From Lachnoanaerobaculum sp. ICM7 (GTDB lineage Bacteria; Bacillota; Clostridia; Lachnospirales; Lachnospiraceae): 64,000 bases of DNA. The notes beneath the pieces are model-generated. The model ran no database searches. It saw only the letters and a list, made by a program, of their open reading frames with translations, and was not told where the DNA came from. Numbering within the stretch: position 1 is the stretch's first letter; every line of letters begins with the position of its first letter. The stretch lies in NCBI RefSeq assembly GCF_000287675.1, contig NZ_ALJL01000016.1, positions 186,001 to 250,000 of the forward strand. Direction: 5' to 3'. The position numbers and the translations under genes were made by a program. Below, piece after piece: positions 1 to 9,907 of this stretch.

Positions 1-223
1 AGTTTTCTTCAAGCTCCTTCAAGTCAAAAATCCACGGTTCCGCCAAATAGCAGCCTCCCAGATTAAGAAGTAGCCAACGATACTCTGACGGTATGAAAAC
101 ATAATTTGATTCAAACTTCTTTATATTATCTTCAGGCTCCGGTCGGATACCATTGGTGAACACACATGCTTCGTAAGCCGCCTTGATCCTGTCAAAGTGT
201 TTTTCTAAAACAAAATTACACAT
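1..223 (-). CDS. SUKH/SMI1-KNR4-like protein, C-terminus cut by window edge
   Basis: The reading frame opens with ATG at 223 after a GAGG ribosome site and runs off the window edge, giving 74 residues. The text has the SUKH-like pattern of a short helix, then a YRWLLLNLGGCYLAEPW stretch followed by an LKELEE helix. SUKH (SMI1/KNR4) proteins are often immunity proteins of bacterial toxin systems. No toxin is visible beside it. The family call is from pattern alone; the remainder of the gene is needed to be sure. Confidence 0.6.
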   Translation of the reverse strand, partial: MCNFVLEKHFDRIKAAYEACVFTNGIRPEPEDNIKKFESNYVFIPSEYRWLLLNLGGCYLAEPWIFDLKELEEN

Positions 224-239
224 TTTTACATACCTCTAC

Positions 240-1418
240 TCAATTTCTTGTCAGCAAGCACACCCCTTCCGCATGCCTCGTATGACAAAAGCAATCAAAC
301 ACCATCCCCTTCTCAAATCCATACCTCTGCCTTTTAAAGCTTTCCAAATCCCTCGCCAGTGTCTCAGGGTTACATGAAACATATACAACCTTCTTTGGCT
401 TTAACCTACCTATCGCAGCTATAAACTCCTCTGTAGAGCCTGTTCTTGGGGGATCTAAGATCACCACATCTATCTTCTCCCCTGCTGCTGCCAAATCGTT
501 TATAAAGTGTGTTGCATCTGCATTATAAAACTTCACATTCTTTATATTATTTATCTTGGCATTGGTGATTGCATCTTTGTGGGCATCTTTGTTAAGCTCA
601 ACAGATATAACTTCCTTTGCAGATTTTGAAGCTATAAGCCCGATAGTTCCTATTCCCGAATAAGCATCAAGAAGTATCTCATTGCCCTGCAAACCGGCAT
701 ACTCTATCGCTTGAGAGTACAGCTTTTCGGTTTGCTCTCTGTTTACCTGATAGAATGACTTCGGTGAGATTTTGAATGTAAGTCCACAGAGTTCATCTGT
801 GATATAGCCCTTGCCATACATCACTATTTCCCTGTCACCAAGTACCATACTGGTGTTTTTATTGTTTATATTTTGAACTATTGTGGTTATCTCGGGATGT
901 TCTCCTCTAAGTACCTTTATAAAGGCATTCTTATTTGGGAATATTACATTTGAGGTCACCAAAACCACCATGATCTGACCGCTTTTCTTTCCTACACGTA
1001 TCAGTACATGGCGCAAGAAGCCGAAGCCGCTGTCCTCGTCATATGCCTTTATTTTAAATGAAACACACATCTTTTTGATGGTCTGTATGATACTTCCCGC
1101 CTTCTCATCTTCAATCAGACAGTTTTTTGTATCCACCACTCTATGCGAGTTTTTTTCATAAGTTCCTGCAATGATTTTCTTGTTTTCAAAGCCGAAAACC
1201 GCACTTACTTTGTTCCTATAATGATAGGGATTGCTCATGGAGACAATCCCGTCAAATTTGCCATATTTTTTTATCAATGAATTTGCTGTGTCAAGTTTCT
1301 CCTTGACATGCTTATTATATGAACTGTTTATATAATCGCAGCCGCCACATTTTTTGGCGACTGCGCATTTTAGCTCCTTAGAAGCTTTTATATTTCTTTT
1401 GTTAATTCCTTCAGCCAT
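240..1418 (-). CDS. rlmD: 23S rRNA (uracil-C5)-methyltransferase, RlmD/RumA family
   Basis: This 392-residue SAM-dependent enzyme should methylate C5 of a 23S rRNA uridine. An N-terminal iron-sulfur cluster motif is visible (Cys18, Cys24, Cys27 in KKCGGCDYI, with a further Cys near residue 107 in TKNCLIEDE). The SAM-binding loop LLDAYSGIGTIGL, the DPPRTG motif and the catalytic Cys349 in VSCNPETLARD follow. It lacks the N-terminal TRAM domain of longer homologues, starting almost directly at the cluster. Its ATG lies inside the end of the upstream aminopeptidase gene (31-base overlap), which suggests translational coupling. The exact U1939 specificity is inferred from the family. Confidence 0.87.
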   Translation of the reverse strand: MAEGINKRNIKASKELKCAVAKKCGGCDYINSSYNKHVKEKLDTANSLIKKYGKFDGIVSMSNPYHYRNKVSAVFGFENKKIIAGTYEKNSHRVVDTKNCLIEDEKAGSIIQTIKKMCVSFKIKAYDEDSGFGFLRHVLIRVGKKSGQIMVVLVTSNVIFPNKNAFIKVLRGEHPEITTIVQNINNKNTSMVLGDREIVMYGKGYITDELCGLTFKISPKSFYQVNREQTEKLYSQAIEYAGLQGNEILLDAYSGIGTIGLIASKSAKEVISVELNKDAHKDAITNAKINNIKNVKFYNADATHFINDLAAAGEKIDVVILDPPRTGSTEEFIAAIGRLKPKKVVYVSCNPETLARDLESFKRQRYGFEKGMVFDCFCHTRHAEGVCLLTRN

Positions 1419-3166
1419 GCTTTCTCTTCTTCATTAAGTCCATAGGATATAGCCTCGTAGACTTCTCTCTGATATTTGTTATAAAATTCAATATCCTTCT
1501 TTGTCATCACTTCCACTAAGAGCGGCTCGCTGTCAATAGGTGCCATGGTAAGACTCTCAAATCCGAGGAAACCTTCCTGCTTTTCCACCACATTCATCAA
1601 AATTTCCATTCTGATACCATGCTTACCGCTTATATATACTCCCGGCTCATCACTCATTATCATACCCGGCTCAAACTCAAGATTTCTAAATAAATCTTTG
1701 TTTATCTTGTTTCTTATAGATGTTGGTGCCTCATGTACAGTATTTACAAAGCCAACACCATGTCCGGTGCCGTGATTATAATCAAGTCCATGCTCCCAAA
1801 GTGCTTCTCTTGCCTTTATATCAAGGCATAAACCTATAGCACCTCTCTTAAATGTAGTATTTAAAAGTCTAAGCATACCGATGGTTACCAAAGTATAATG
1901 AAGCTTCTCTTCATAGGTATTTTCTCCAAGAGAAATTGTTCTGGTTACATCTGTGGTACCGTCCTTATATGTAGCACCCGAGTCAAACAGATAAAGTCCC
2001 TTTGCTTCAAGTTTTTTTGCAGTCTCATACTCCGCTTCATAATGAACTATCGCACCGTTCTCTGCATATCCTGATATGGTTGGAAAGCTTAAATCAAGGA
2101 AGAGATTATCCTCTCTTCTTAAATTGTCAAGATAATCTGATGCGGTCTTTTCTGTGAGATTAGCACCGTTTTTCATCTGCTGCTTTATCCAATACATATA
2201 CTTAGCCATATATACACCGTCTCTGATATGAGATTTCTTCATATTTGAAACTTCAACATCATTTTTGATGTTTTTCAGATATGTCACAGGGCTTAATACA
2301 CTGTAAAGTTTATTTGCATTTTCTTTTTTGCTTATTGAAATAAATGTCTTATAGCTGACATCCGCCTCATCAAACATTATCTGCTTATTTTCGATATCTG
2401 CCACAGTTTCATCAAAACTGTCATATGGCTTTATATCTATTCCGTTACCTACCAGATATGTTCTTACCTCATCACTTAGCGCCTCTTCCTGAATAAATAA
2501 TGTAGCCTTGTCACTCTCAAGTATAAAATAAGACAGGAAAAGCGGATTGCATTTTATATCAAAGGCTCTAAGATTAGTTAGCCATGCAATATCGGATAAT
2601 GAAGATACTATCAAAAGATCTCTACCCTTCATCCTTTCTCTTACTTCACTAATCTTTTTTGCCGCTGATTTTCCGGCATACTTTTCTTCAAGTATAAACA
2701 CTTTTGTATGTGGCCTCTCCGGTCTGTCAGTCCAAACCTCATCGGTGATTTCTTTGCCGATTGCAAGCTTAACTCCGTTTTTTACAACCTTGTTTGCAAT
2801 GACCTTTCCTTCCGAGAAGCTTAGAAGTGAACCGTTAAATCCGAGTACTTCATCTTTTTTCATCTTTTCTTCCAAAAGTTCATCAAGATTAGCTACTCCC
2901 GGCTCTCCCATTTTCATAAGAGTTATTCCGCTGTCTTTGAGCTCACTTTCCGCCTGTAAAAAGTATCTTCCGTCTGTCCAAAGATAAGCTTCTTCCTTCA
3001 TTACAAGGAGTGTACCCGCACTTCCTGTAAAACCGCTTAAAAATCTCCTGCATTTGTCATATTCTGTAGGATATTCACTTTGATGTGCATCAGAAGAAGG
3101 GGATATCCATGCGTCTATCCCCTCTCTTTGCATTACTTTTCTTAAATCAACAATTGTCTGTTTCAT
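1388..3166 (-). CDS. Xaa-Pro aminopeptidase, M24B family (three-domain type)
   Basis: The product has 592 residues and is a cytosolic dimetal peptidase that removes N-terminal residues preceding proline. The first two thirds hold two creatinase-like N-terminal domains. The C-terminal pita-bread domain shows the metal ligands: Asp residues in FDSGATYKDGTTDVTRT, His in HGTGHGVG, Glu in MSDEPGVYISGKHGIRMEI and a final Glu after it. Length agrees with the large AMPP class of roughly 590-600 residues rather than with the 350-440 residue bacterial PepP/PepQ. It heads a two-gene unit with rlmD. Confidence 0.9.
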   Translation of the reverse strand: MKQTIVDLRKVMQREGIDAWISPSSDAHQSEYPTEYDKCRRFLSGFTGSAGTLLVMKEEAYLWTDGRYFLQAESELKDSGITLMKMGEPGVANLDELLEEKMKKDEVLGFNGSLLSFSEGKVIANKVVKNGVKLAIGKEITDEVWTDRPERPHTKVFILEEKYAGKSAAKKISEVRERMKGRDLLIVSSLSDIAWLTNLRAFDIKCNPLFLSYFILESDKATLFIQEEALSDEVRTYLVGNGIDIKPYDSFDETVADIENKQIMFDEADVSYKTFISISKKENANKLYSVLSPVTYLKNIKNDVEVSNMKKSHIRDGVYMAKYMYWIKQQMKNGANLTEKTASDYLDNLRREDNLFLDLSFPTISGYAENGAIVHYEAEYETAKKLEAKGLYLFDSGATYKDGTTDVTRTISLGENTYEEKLHYTLVTIGMLRLLNTTFKRGAIGLCLDIKAREALWEHGLDYNHGTGHGVGFVNTVHEAPTSIRNKINKDLFRNLEFEPGMIMSDEPGVYISGKHGIRMEILMNVVEKQEGFLGFESLTMAPIDSEPLLVEVMTKKDIEFYNKYQREVYEAISYGLNEEEKAWLKELTKEI

Positions 3167-3218
3167 AATGCTCCTTTTGTAAAAGCTCTGTATATTACAG
3201 AGCTTTTACTTATATATA

Positions 3219-4013
3219 TTAAGTATTTATAAAGCCAAATTTTGCCAATGCATTAAAGACTCCGTCATCCGCTATATTGTCGGTAACGTAGTCTGCATAT
3301 CCTTTTAACTCCTCTATTGAATTGCCCATGGCTATACCCAGACCGGATTCCTCTAATATCTCTTTATCATTCATAGAATCTCCGAATGAAACCGTATCTT
3401 TTAAATCGATATCAAAGTAATTACATAGGCGTTTTAGTCCTTCCGCCTTGCTTGCAACCTTTTCTACAACATCGGCTCCGAACATTCCGGCAAAGAGAGG
3501 CAGTTTCAAAGTAGGAAATTTCTTTTCTATATCCTTTGCACCTTCAACCGGTCCTATATAAGTCAATGTTCTTATAGGCAGGTCAAATAATTCTTCAGCC
3601 GGATAAAACTTTCTGAAATGTTGTCCCCATCTTTTAATATCATATGCATCAATTATATGCGGATTGAAAAAATAATCCTTATCTTCAAGGGTAAGCCCTA
3701 TAGAGCATTCCCTGCCTTCTACATATTTTGCCAGGCCTCTTAAAACATCCTTATCAAAGAAATGTTCAAAGATTTTTTCTTCTCCCACCTTTACCAAGGT
3801 ACCGTTAAGACCGATCACAGCATCAGGCTTTACTATATCAACGAATTGCCTGCTGTCACTATTTTCCGGGTTTCTACCTGTAGCAAGGACTATGATATGC
3901 CCTTGCTCTCTTAAGCTTTCTATAGCTAAAAGAGCTGATGGGGTTATCTTATAGTCTTTATGATTAAGCAATGTCATATCAATATCAAAACTGAAAATCT
4001 TTTTATTTTGCAT
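3219..4013 (-). CDS. Cof-type HAD-superfamily phosphatase
   Basis: A 264-residue HAD phosphatase of the Cof (IIB) subfamily, probably acting on sugar phosphates, nucleotides or flavin phosphates. Motif I is FSFDIDMTLLNH with nucleophile Asp near residue 9, motif II lies in VLATGRN, and motif IV is GDSMNDKEIL. The start overlaps the end of glgP by 11 bases, so the two are probably one transcript, which hints at a sugar-phosphate substrate. The substrate cannot be read from sequence. Confidence 0.85.
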   Translation of the reverse strand: MQNKKIFSFDIDMTLLNHKDYKITPSALLAIESLREQGHIIVLATGRNPENSDSRQFVDIVKPDAVIGLNGTLVKVGEEKIFEHFFDKDVLRGLAKYVEGRECSIGLTLEDKDYFFNPHIIDAYDIKRWGQHFRKFYPAEELFDLPIRTLTYIGPVEGAKDIEKKFPTLKLPLFAGMFGADVVEKVASKAEGLKRLCNYFDIDLKDTVSFGDSMNDKEILEESGLGIAMGNSIEELKGYADYVTDNIADDGVFNALAKFGFINT

Positions 4014-6459
4014 TATCCAACCTTAATTTACTCAAATGCCAAATATCTCTTACATATTCTTCTATAGTTCTGTCGGATGAGAACTTACCTACATTTGCAG
4101 TCTGAGTAAGTGCCATCTTTGCCCATCTCTTCTTATCTCTGTAAGCTCTGTCAACCTCTTCATGAGCCTTGGCATAACTTCTGAAATCCTTCAATATGAA
4201 ATATGTATCGGCTCTGTCATGACCGCTATTCTTTAAGAGTGAATCATAAATCTCTCTAAACTCCTCAGTGTTGTTTGGAGAATAGAATCCGTTTACAAGC
4301 TGCATAAGTACTGTTCTAATCTCACTGTCACTGTTAAAAATAACCATCGGATCATATTCATGATTCTTCTCATATGCAATAACTTCATCTGAAGAAAGTC
4401 CGAAGATAAATGCATTCTCATGACCTACTTCTTCAACTATCTCAACATTGGCACCGTCCATAGTTCCTATAGTAGGTGCACCGTTAAGCATAAACTTCAT
4501 ATTTCCGGTACCTGAAGCCTCTTTACTTGCAGTAGAAATCTGTTCACTGACATCAGCCGCAGCAAAGATTATTTCGGCATTTGATACCTTGTAATCCTCT
4601 ATGAATACAACCTTTATCTTATTATTTATACTCTTATCGTTATTGATAACATCAGCAACAGAGTTTATAAGCTTAATTGTCTGCTTTGCTCGTCTGTATC
4701 CTGCCGCCGCCTTGGCACCGAATATAAATGTTCTCGGATACATATCGAAATTATCATCATTTTTAAGCTTATTATAAAGATACATTACGTGTAAAATATT
4801 TAAAAGCTGACGCTTATACTCATGTAATCTCTTTACCTGTACATCAAAGATAGAATCGGGGTCTACATCTATACCGTTATGTTCCTTGATATACTTTACA
4901 AGCCTTAATTTATTTTGATACTTTATCTCCATAAACTCGGCCAAAGCTGTTTCATCATCCAAATAATCCTTAAGACCTGCCAAAAGCGGTAAATCAGTAA
5001 TAAACTTGTCTGTTCCAAGCTTCTTTGTAATCCAATCTGTTAAGAGAGGGTTTGCATGAGCAAGGAATCTTCTTTGAGTAATACCGTTAGTCTTATTGTT
5101 AAACTTATCAGGCATCATCTCGTAGAAGTCTTTCAGCTCCTGATTTTTTAAGATTTCTGTATGAAGTCTTGCAACACCGTTTACGGAAAATCCTGCTACA
5201 ATAGCCATATATGCCATTCTTACCTGTCCGTTATAAAGTATTGCCATGTTCTTTTCTTTTTCTGCAAAGTTGTGCGGATATCTTGCTCTTATCTGCTCTA
5301 CAAATCTTCTGTTTATCTCATCTACTATTTGATAAACTCTTGGAAGCAGTGATTTAAACAAGTCGATAGGCCACTTTTCAAGTGCTTCCGCCATTATTGT
5401 ATGGTTTGTATATGCCATACACTCTGTAGTTATCTTCCAGGCATCATCCCAGCTTAATCCTTCCTCATCTAAGAGGAGTCTCATAAGCTCAGGTATTGCT
5501 ACTGTAGGATGAGTATCGTTTAACTGGAATACCACCTTCTTCGGTAAATCATGTATATCGCTGTGATTTTCTTTAAACTTGTCAAGCGCTCTTTGAAGGC
5601 TGGCTGAAATAAAGAAATACTGCTGCTTTAATCTAAGTTCCTTACCTGCATAGTGATTATCATTTGGATAAAGTACCTCTACCAATGTCTTTGCAAGATT
5701 CTCCTGCTCAAGCGCTTTTTGATAATCTCCCTTATCAAACTGCTCAAGGCTGAAGTTTGTAATAGCCTCGGCATCCCAGATACGAAGTGAATTTACCATT
5801 CCGTTCTCATATCCGAGTACAGGCATATCATAAGGAATTGCTCTTACAGAACCGTAGTTTTCCTGTATGAACTTCTCCTTACCGTCTACATTCTCTACTC
5901 TAACATTTCCACCGAATTTTACAATATAAGAATATTCACTTCTCTTTATTTCAAAAGGATATCCGTTTTTGATCCAGTTATCCGGCACTTCCTTTTGATA
6001 TCCGTTCTCTATTTTTTGCTTAAACATACCGTAGCGGTATCTAATGCCGCAACCGTATGCAGGATAATTAAGAGTTGCAAGAGAATCAAGGAAGCATGCG
6101 GCAAGTCTTCCAAGACCGCCGTTTCCAAGAGCAGGGTCACTTTCCTGATCCTCTATATCTGTCAGGTCAAATCCCAGCTCATTTAAAACTTGTGCAACTT
6201 CTTTTCTTGCACCGAGATTTATTATATTGTTGCCGAGGGCCCTACCTATCAAAAACTCCATTGACAGATAGTATAGAATTTTTGCATCCTGAGCGTCATA
6301 AGCCTTATGTGTAGCTATCCACTCATCTATAATGGTATCTTTTATGGCGTAGGAAAGAGCATAGAAAACCTGCTCTTTACTCGCCTCATCTATAGTTTTT
6401 CTGTATAATACCTTTACATTATCCTCTATAGCTTTTTTTAATTCCTTAGCGTTCATCAT
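4003..6459 (-). CDS. glgP: Glycogen/starch/alpha-glucan phosphorylase
   Basis: At 818 residues this is a full-length GT35 phosphorylase that releases glucose 1-phosphate from alpha-1,4-glucan using pyridoxal phosphate. The N-terminal EFLIGRALGNN motif, the substrate region DPALGNGGLGRLAACF and the PLP-site motif EASGTGNMKFMLNGA, containing the cofactor lysine region, are all present. Its stop codon overlaps the following Cof-type phosphatase gene. No other glycogen genes (glgC, glgA, glgB) are in the window. Confidence 0.95.
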   Translation of the reverse strand: MMNAKELKKAIEDNVKVLYRKTIDEASKEQVFYALSYAIKDTIIDEWIATHKAYDAQDAKILYYLSMEFLIGRALGNNIINLGARKEVAQVLNELGFDLTDIEDQESDPALGNGGLGRLAACFLDSLATLNYPAYGCGIRYRYGMFKQKIENGYQKEVPDNWIKNGYPFEIKRSEYSYIVKFGGNVRVENVDGKEKFIQENYGSVRAIPYDMPVLGYENGMVNSLRIWDAEAITNFSLEQFDKGDYQKALEQENLAKTLVEVLYPNDNHYAGKELRLKQQYFFISASLQRALDKFKENHSDIHDLPKKVVFQLNDTHPTVAIPELMRLLLDEEGLSWDDAWKITTECMAYTNHTIMAEALEKWPIDLFKSLLPRVYQIVDEINRRFVEQIRARYPHNFAEKEKNMAILYNGQVRMAYMAIVAGFSVNGVARLHTEILKNQELKDFYEMMPDKFNNKTNGITQRRFLAHANPLLTDWITKKLGTDKFITDLPLLAGLKDYLDDETALAEFMEIKYQNKLRLVKYIKEHNGIDVDPDSIFDVQVKRLHEYKRQLLNILHVMYLYNKLKNDDNFDMYPRTFIFGAKAAAGYRRAKQTIKLINSVADVINNDKSINNKIKVVFIEDYKVSNAEIIFAAADVSEQISTASKEASGTGNMKFMLNGAPTIGTMDGANVEIVEEVGHENAFIFGLSSDEVIAYEKNHEYDPMVIFNSDSEIRTVLMQLVNGFYSPNNTEEFREIYDSLLKNSGHDRADTYFILKDFRSYAKAHEEVDRAYRDKKRWAKMALTQTANVGKFSSDRTIEEYVRDIWHLSKLRLDNAK

Positions 6460-6470
6460 CGTAAGTATAT

Positions 6471-9400
6471 CTAACCTTTCTTACTTACTCCAAGGGATGT
6501 ATTTTCTCCGTTCAAGTTCCAATCCTTAGTGTATCCCTCTACATTGTTATATACTATCTCATCTGCCAATGTGTCGTTCTTGATTACTGCTTCATTTTTC
6601 TTTATTATTTCAGCAATTCTCTCATTTCCTGTCTGTGAAAGCACGATATGATCAACTACCTCAAATCCCGCTTCCTTTCTCATTGTCTGAATTTTTGAAA
6701 TAAGCTCTCTTACAAAACCTTCTTCAATAAGTGCTTCATCAAGTCTTATATCAAGTACAACTGTAGTCTTATTGTCTGCCTCAGTTACAAAGTCATCATT
6801 CTTTGCAGTTTCGATAAGCAAATCTTCTCTTCCAAGGCTTACCTTTTCACCGTCAAAATCAAAGTCTACACTTCCGGTTTCATTCAAAGACTTCATAGCC
6901 GCATGTCCGTCAAGTGAAGCAAGTGCCTCTTTTATCTTACCTAAGAGTTTACCGTACTTAGGACCTACTGTCTTTAACTGTGGCTTAAATGAGTAGCTAA
7001 CAAATTCTTCAACATCATCCTTAAACTCTACAGCCTTGACATTTAACTCATCCTCTATAATCTCTACATAGAACGGATCAAGTACAGTCTCAGCCTTAAC
7101 ATACATATTTCCGATAGGCTGACGGTTCTTTATATTAGCTGAATTTCTTGCAGCTCTACCAAGTACTACTATGTCAAGTACTTCGTCCATGCTTATCTCA
7201 AGGTCATTGTCGATAAACTCTTCATTGACAGTCGGGAAGTCTGTCAAGTGGATACTTTCAGGAGCATTCTTATCTACGCTTCTTACAAGATTTTGATAGA
7301 TTTCTTCTGTCATAAAAGGTATCATAGGTGCAGCTATCTTTGAAAGAGTTATAAGAGCTGTGTAAAGTGTCATATAAGCATTTACCTTATCCTGCTCCAT
7401 TCCCTTTGCCCAGAATCTCTCTCTACATCTTCTAACATACCAGTTACTCATATCATCTGTGAAGCTTTGTAGTGCTCTTGCAGTCTCTGTTATCTTATAG
7501 TTATTTAAATAGTCATCAACTGTCTTTACCAATGTATTAAGCTTTGATAAAAGCCACTTATCCATTACACTAAGCTTGTCATACTCCAAGCTGTACTTTG
7601 TAGGGTCAAAGCTGTCGATATCTGCATAAAGCACATAGAATGCATATGTATTCCAAAGTGTACCGAGGAATTTTCTCTGTCCTTCCTCAACGGCCTTGTC
7701 ATGGAATCTGTTTGGAAGCCATGGTGCCGAATTCACATAGAAATACCATCTGATAGCATCTGCACCGAACTTGTTAAGTGCATCCATAGGATCTACGGCA
7801 TTTCCCTTTGACTTACTCATCTTTTGACCGTCTTCATCCTGTACATGTCCCATAACAATAACATTCTTGTACGGAGCCTTATTAAATATAAGTGTAGATA
7901 TGGCAAGAAGTGAATAGAACCAACCTCTTGTCTGGTCTACAGCCTCTGAAATAAAGTCGGCAGGGAACTGCGCCTCAAACTTCTCATGATTTTCAAAAGG
8001 ATAATGATGCTGTGCAAAAGGCATAGATCCTGAATCAAACCAAGCATCAAGTACTTCAGGAGTTCTTTTCATCTCCTTACCGCACTCCGGACAGGTGATT
8101 GTCACAGCGTCAATATAAGGTCTGTGAAGCTCTATATTGTCAGGACAATTCTTTGACATAGACTTTAACTCTTCAATACTTCCGATACTGTGCATATGTC
8201 CACATTCACAAATCCATACGTTAAGAGGTGTACCCCAATATCTGTTTCTTGATACTGCCCAGTCCTGAATATTCTCAAGCCAGTCACCAAATCTTCCCTT
8301 TCCGATACTCTCAGGGATCCAGTTAATTGTATTATTATTTCTTATTATGTCTTCTTTAACCGCAGTCATCTTGATATACCAAGACTCTCTTGCATAGTAG
8401 ATAAGCGGTGTATTACATCTCCAGCAGTGTGGATAGCTGTGCTCAAATACAGGTGCATCAAAGAGTTTTCCGTTCTCTTCAAGATCTTTTAATACCAGTT
8501 TATCGGCATCCTTTACGAATACGCCTTCCCACTTTGTTTCCTTTGTAAGATTACCCTGTGCATCTACAAGCTGAACAAAAGGAAGATCATAGTTTCTACC
8601 TATTCTTGAGTCGTCCTCACCGAATGCAGGTGCTATATGTACTATACCTGTACCGTCTGTAAGAGTAACATAGCTGTCACATACTACAAACCATGCTTTA
8701 CCCTTTACATTAAGTCCACTCCAAAGAGGCTCATACTCAATACCTTCAAGTTCCTTACCCTTGTAAGTTTCAAGTACAGTATAGTCCTCTTTTAAAACAG
8801 TTTCAACCAATGCACTTGCAAGAACATAGGTGTAATCGCCATGTTTTACCTTAACGTAGTCTTCTTCCGGATTTACACAGAGAGCCACATTACTTGGTAA
8901 TGTCCAAGGTGTTGTTGTCCATGCAAGGAAGTATACATCCTCATCCTTTTTCTTAAATCTTACTATTGCCGATCTTTCTTTTACATCCTTATAGCCTTGT
9001 GCTACCTCATGGCTGGAAAGCGGTGTTCCACACCTTGGACAGTACGGCACTACTTTAAATCCCTTATAAAGGAGTCCCTTATCCCAAATCTGCTTTAGAG
9101 CCCACCACTCAGACTCTATATATGAGTCATGATATGTAACATATGGATCATTCATATCAGCCCAAAAACCTATAACATCTGAGAATTCCTCCCACATGCC
9201 CTTATATTTCCAAACCGACTCTTTACATTTCTCTATAAAAGGTGCAACACCGTAGTTTTCTATCTGCTCTTTTCCGTTAATTCCAAGCTCTTTTTCAACT
9301 TCTATCTCTACAGGAAGTCCGTGGGTATCCCAACCTGCTTTTCTTGGAACCTTATAGCCCTTCATAGTTCTGTATCTTGGAATCATATCCTTGATAACTC

Positions 9401-9584
9401 TGGTTAAGGCATGTCCTATATGCGGCTTTCCGTTTGCTGTTGGCGGTCCGTCATAGAACATATATGTAGGAGCATCTTTTCTGTCTTCAATACTCTTCTC
9501 AAAAATATGGTTTTCACGCCAAAACTTTTCAACTTCTCTTTCTCTCTCTACAAATTTAAGGTCTGTAGGCACTTTCTTATACAT
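6471..9584 (-). CDS. ileS: Isoleucyl-tRNA synthetase, IleS2-like
   Basis: Class I tRNA synthetase charging tRNA-Ile. I place the start at ATG 9584, five bases after an AAGGA site; a longer open frame to 9662 would run through the T-box terminator. The product is 1037 residues, with HIGH at 55-58 and a KMSKS motif in DGQKMSKSKGNAVDP. The length, the eukaryote-like wording around the active site and no evident C-terminal zinc finger point to the IleS2 class rather than the roughly 920-residue IleS1. IleS2 enzymes are commonly less sensitive to mupirocin; that consequence is inference. Regulation is by the T-box leader upstream. Confidence 0.95.
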   Translation of the reverse strand: MYKKVPTDLKFVEREREVEKFWRENHIFEKSIEDRKDAPTYMFYDGPPTANGKPHIGHALTRVIKDMIPRYRTMKGYKVPRKAGWDTHGLPVEIEVEKELGINGKEQIENYGVAPFIEKCKESVWKYKGMWEEFSDVIGFWADMNDPYVTYHDSYIESEWWALKQIWDKGLLYKGFKVVPYCPRCGTPLSSHEVAQGYKDVKERSAIVRFKKKDEDVYFLAWTTTPWTLPSNVALCVNPEEDYVKVKHGDYTYVLASALVETVLKEDYTVLETYKGKELEGIEYEPLWSGLNVKGKAWFVVCDSYVTLTDGTGIVHIAPAFGEDDSRIGRNYDLPFVQLVDAQGNLTKETKWEGVFVKDADKLVLKDLEENGKLFDAPVFEHSYPHCWRCNTPLIYYARESWYIKMTAVKEDIIRNNNTINWIPESIGKGRFGDWLENIQDWAVSRNRYWGTPLNVWICECGHMHSIGSIEELKSMSKNCPDNIELHRPYIDAVTITCPECGKEMKRTPEVLDAWFDSGSMPFAQHHYPFENHEKFEAQFPADFISEAVDQTRGWFYSLLAISTLIFNKAPYKNVIVMGHVQDEDGQKMSKSKGNAVDPMDALNKFGADAIRWYFYVNSAPWLPNRFHDKAVEEGQRKFLGTLWNTYAFYVLYADIDSFDPTKYSLEYDKLSVMDKWLLSKLNTLVKTVDDYLNNYKITETARALQSFTDDMSNWYVRRCRERFWAKGMEQDKVNAYMTLYTALITLSKIAAPMIPFMTEEIYQNLVRSVDKNAPESIHLTDFPTVNEEFIDNDLEISMDEVLDIVVLGRAARNSANIKNRQPIGNMYVKAETVLDPFYVEIIEDELNVKAVEFKDDVEEFVSYSFKPQLKTVGPKYGKLLGKIKEALASLDGHAAMKSLNETGSVDFDFDGEKVSLGREDLLIETAKNDDFVTEADNKTTVVLDIRLDEALIEEGFVRELISKIQTMRKEAGFEVVDHIVLSQTGNERIAEIIKKNEAVIKNDTLADEIVYNNVEGYTKDWNLNGENTSLGVSKKG

Positions 9585-9612
9585 AAAAAATCCTTTCTTT
9601 GTAAGATGATTA

Positions 9613-9835
9613 TATAAAAAAAGCCTGCCCTGTAACAGGACAAGCCAAAACTTATATACCACCTTTACAACATACTATCATATGTGTTCCTATAACGGGG
9701 AAACCGGCACATCCTACTCTTAATTCAGATTGCAACTCAGGAGTGATTTTCATCCATCGCTCCGTATCGGTCTCACACCGTCACCGACTCGCTGAAACTT
9801 CTGCCAAGGATTACTCTCTCCGTCTTCGTTTTTAT
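9613..9835 (-). promoter_or_regulatory. T-box riboswitch leader of ileS
   Basis: Read on the minus strand, the leader shows an AUC (Ile) specifier codon (9745-9747) followed by an A in a loop near ACTCCTGAG, then the conserved CGGTTTCCCCGTTATAGG region, and a T-box core AAGGTGGTAT (9656-9665). UGGU in the core can pair with an ACCA tRNA end. A 10-bp terminator stem with a U run (9616-9646) sits just before the ribosome site. The core lacks the usual ACCGCG continuation. Uncharged tRNA-Ile should stabilise the antiterminator and turn on ileS. Confidence 0.85.
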
Positions 9836-9907
9836 TTTATAACCGGTTAATATTATAATCACTTGTATATATTATGTCAATGGCACAAAGGCTTTAAATA
9901 AGCTAAA

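Noticed and set aside
1388-1418. Overlap of rlmD and the aminopeptidase as an annotation error
   Set aside because: Both frames have family-consistent ends and no better rlmD start lies downstream before the iron-sulfur Cys; short overlaps are common here.
9585-9662. A 26-residue N-terminal extension of IleS starting at 9662
   Set aside because: It overlaps the T-box core and the terminator, and the ribosome site is just before 9584.
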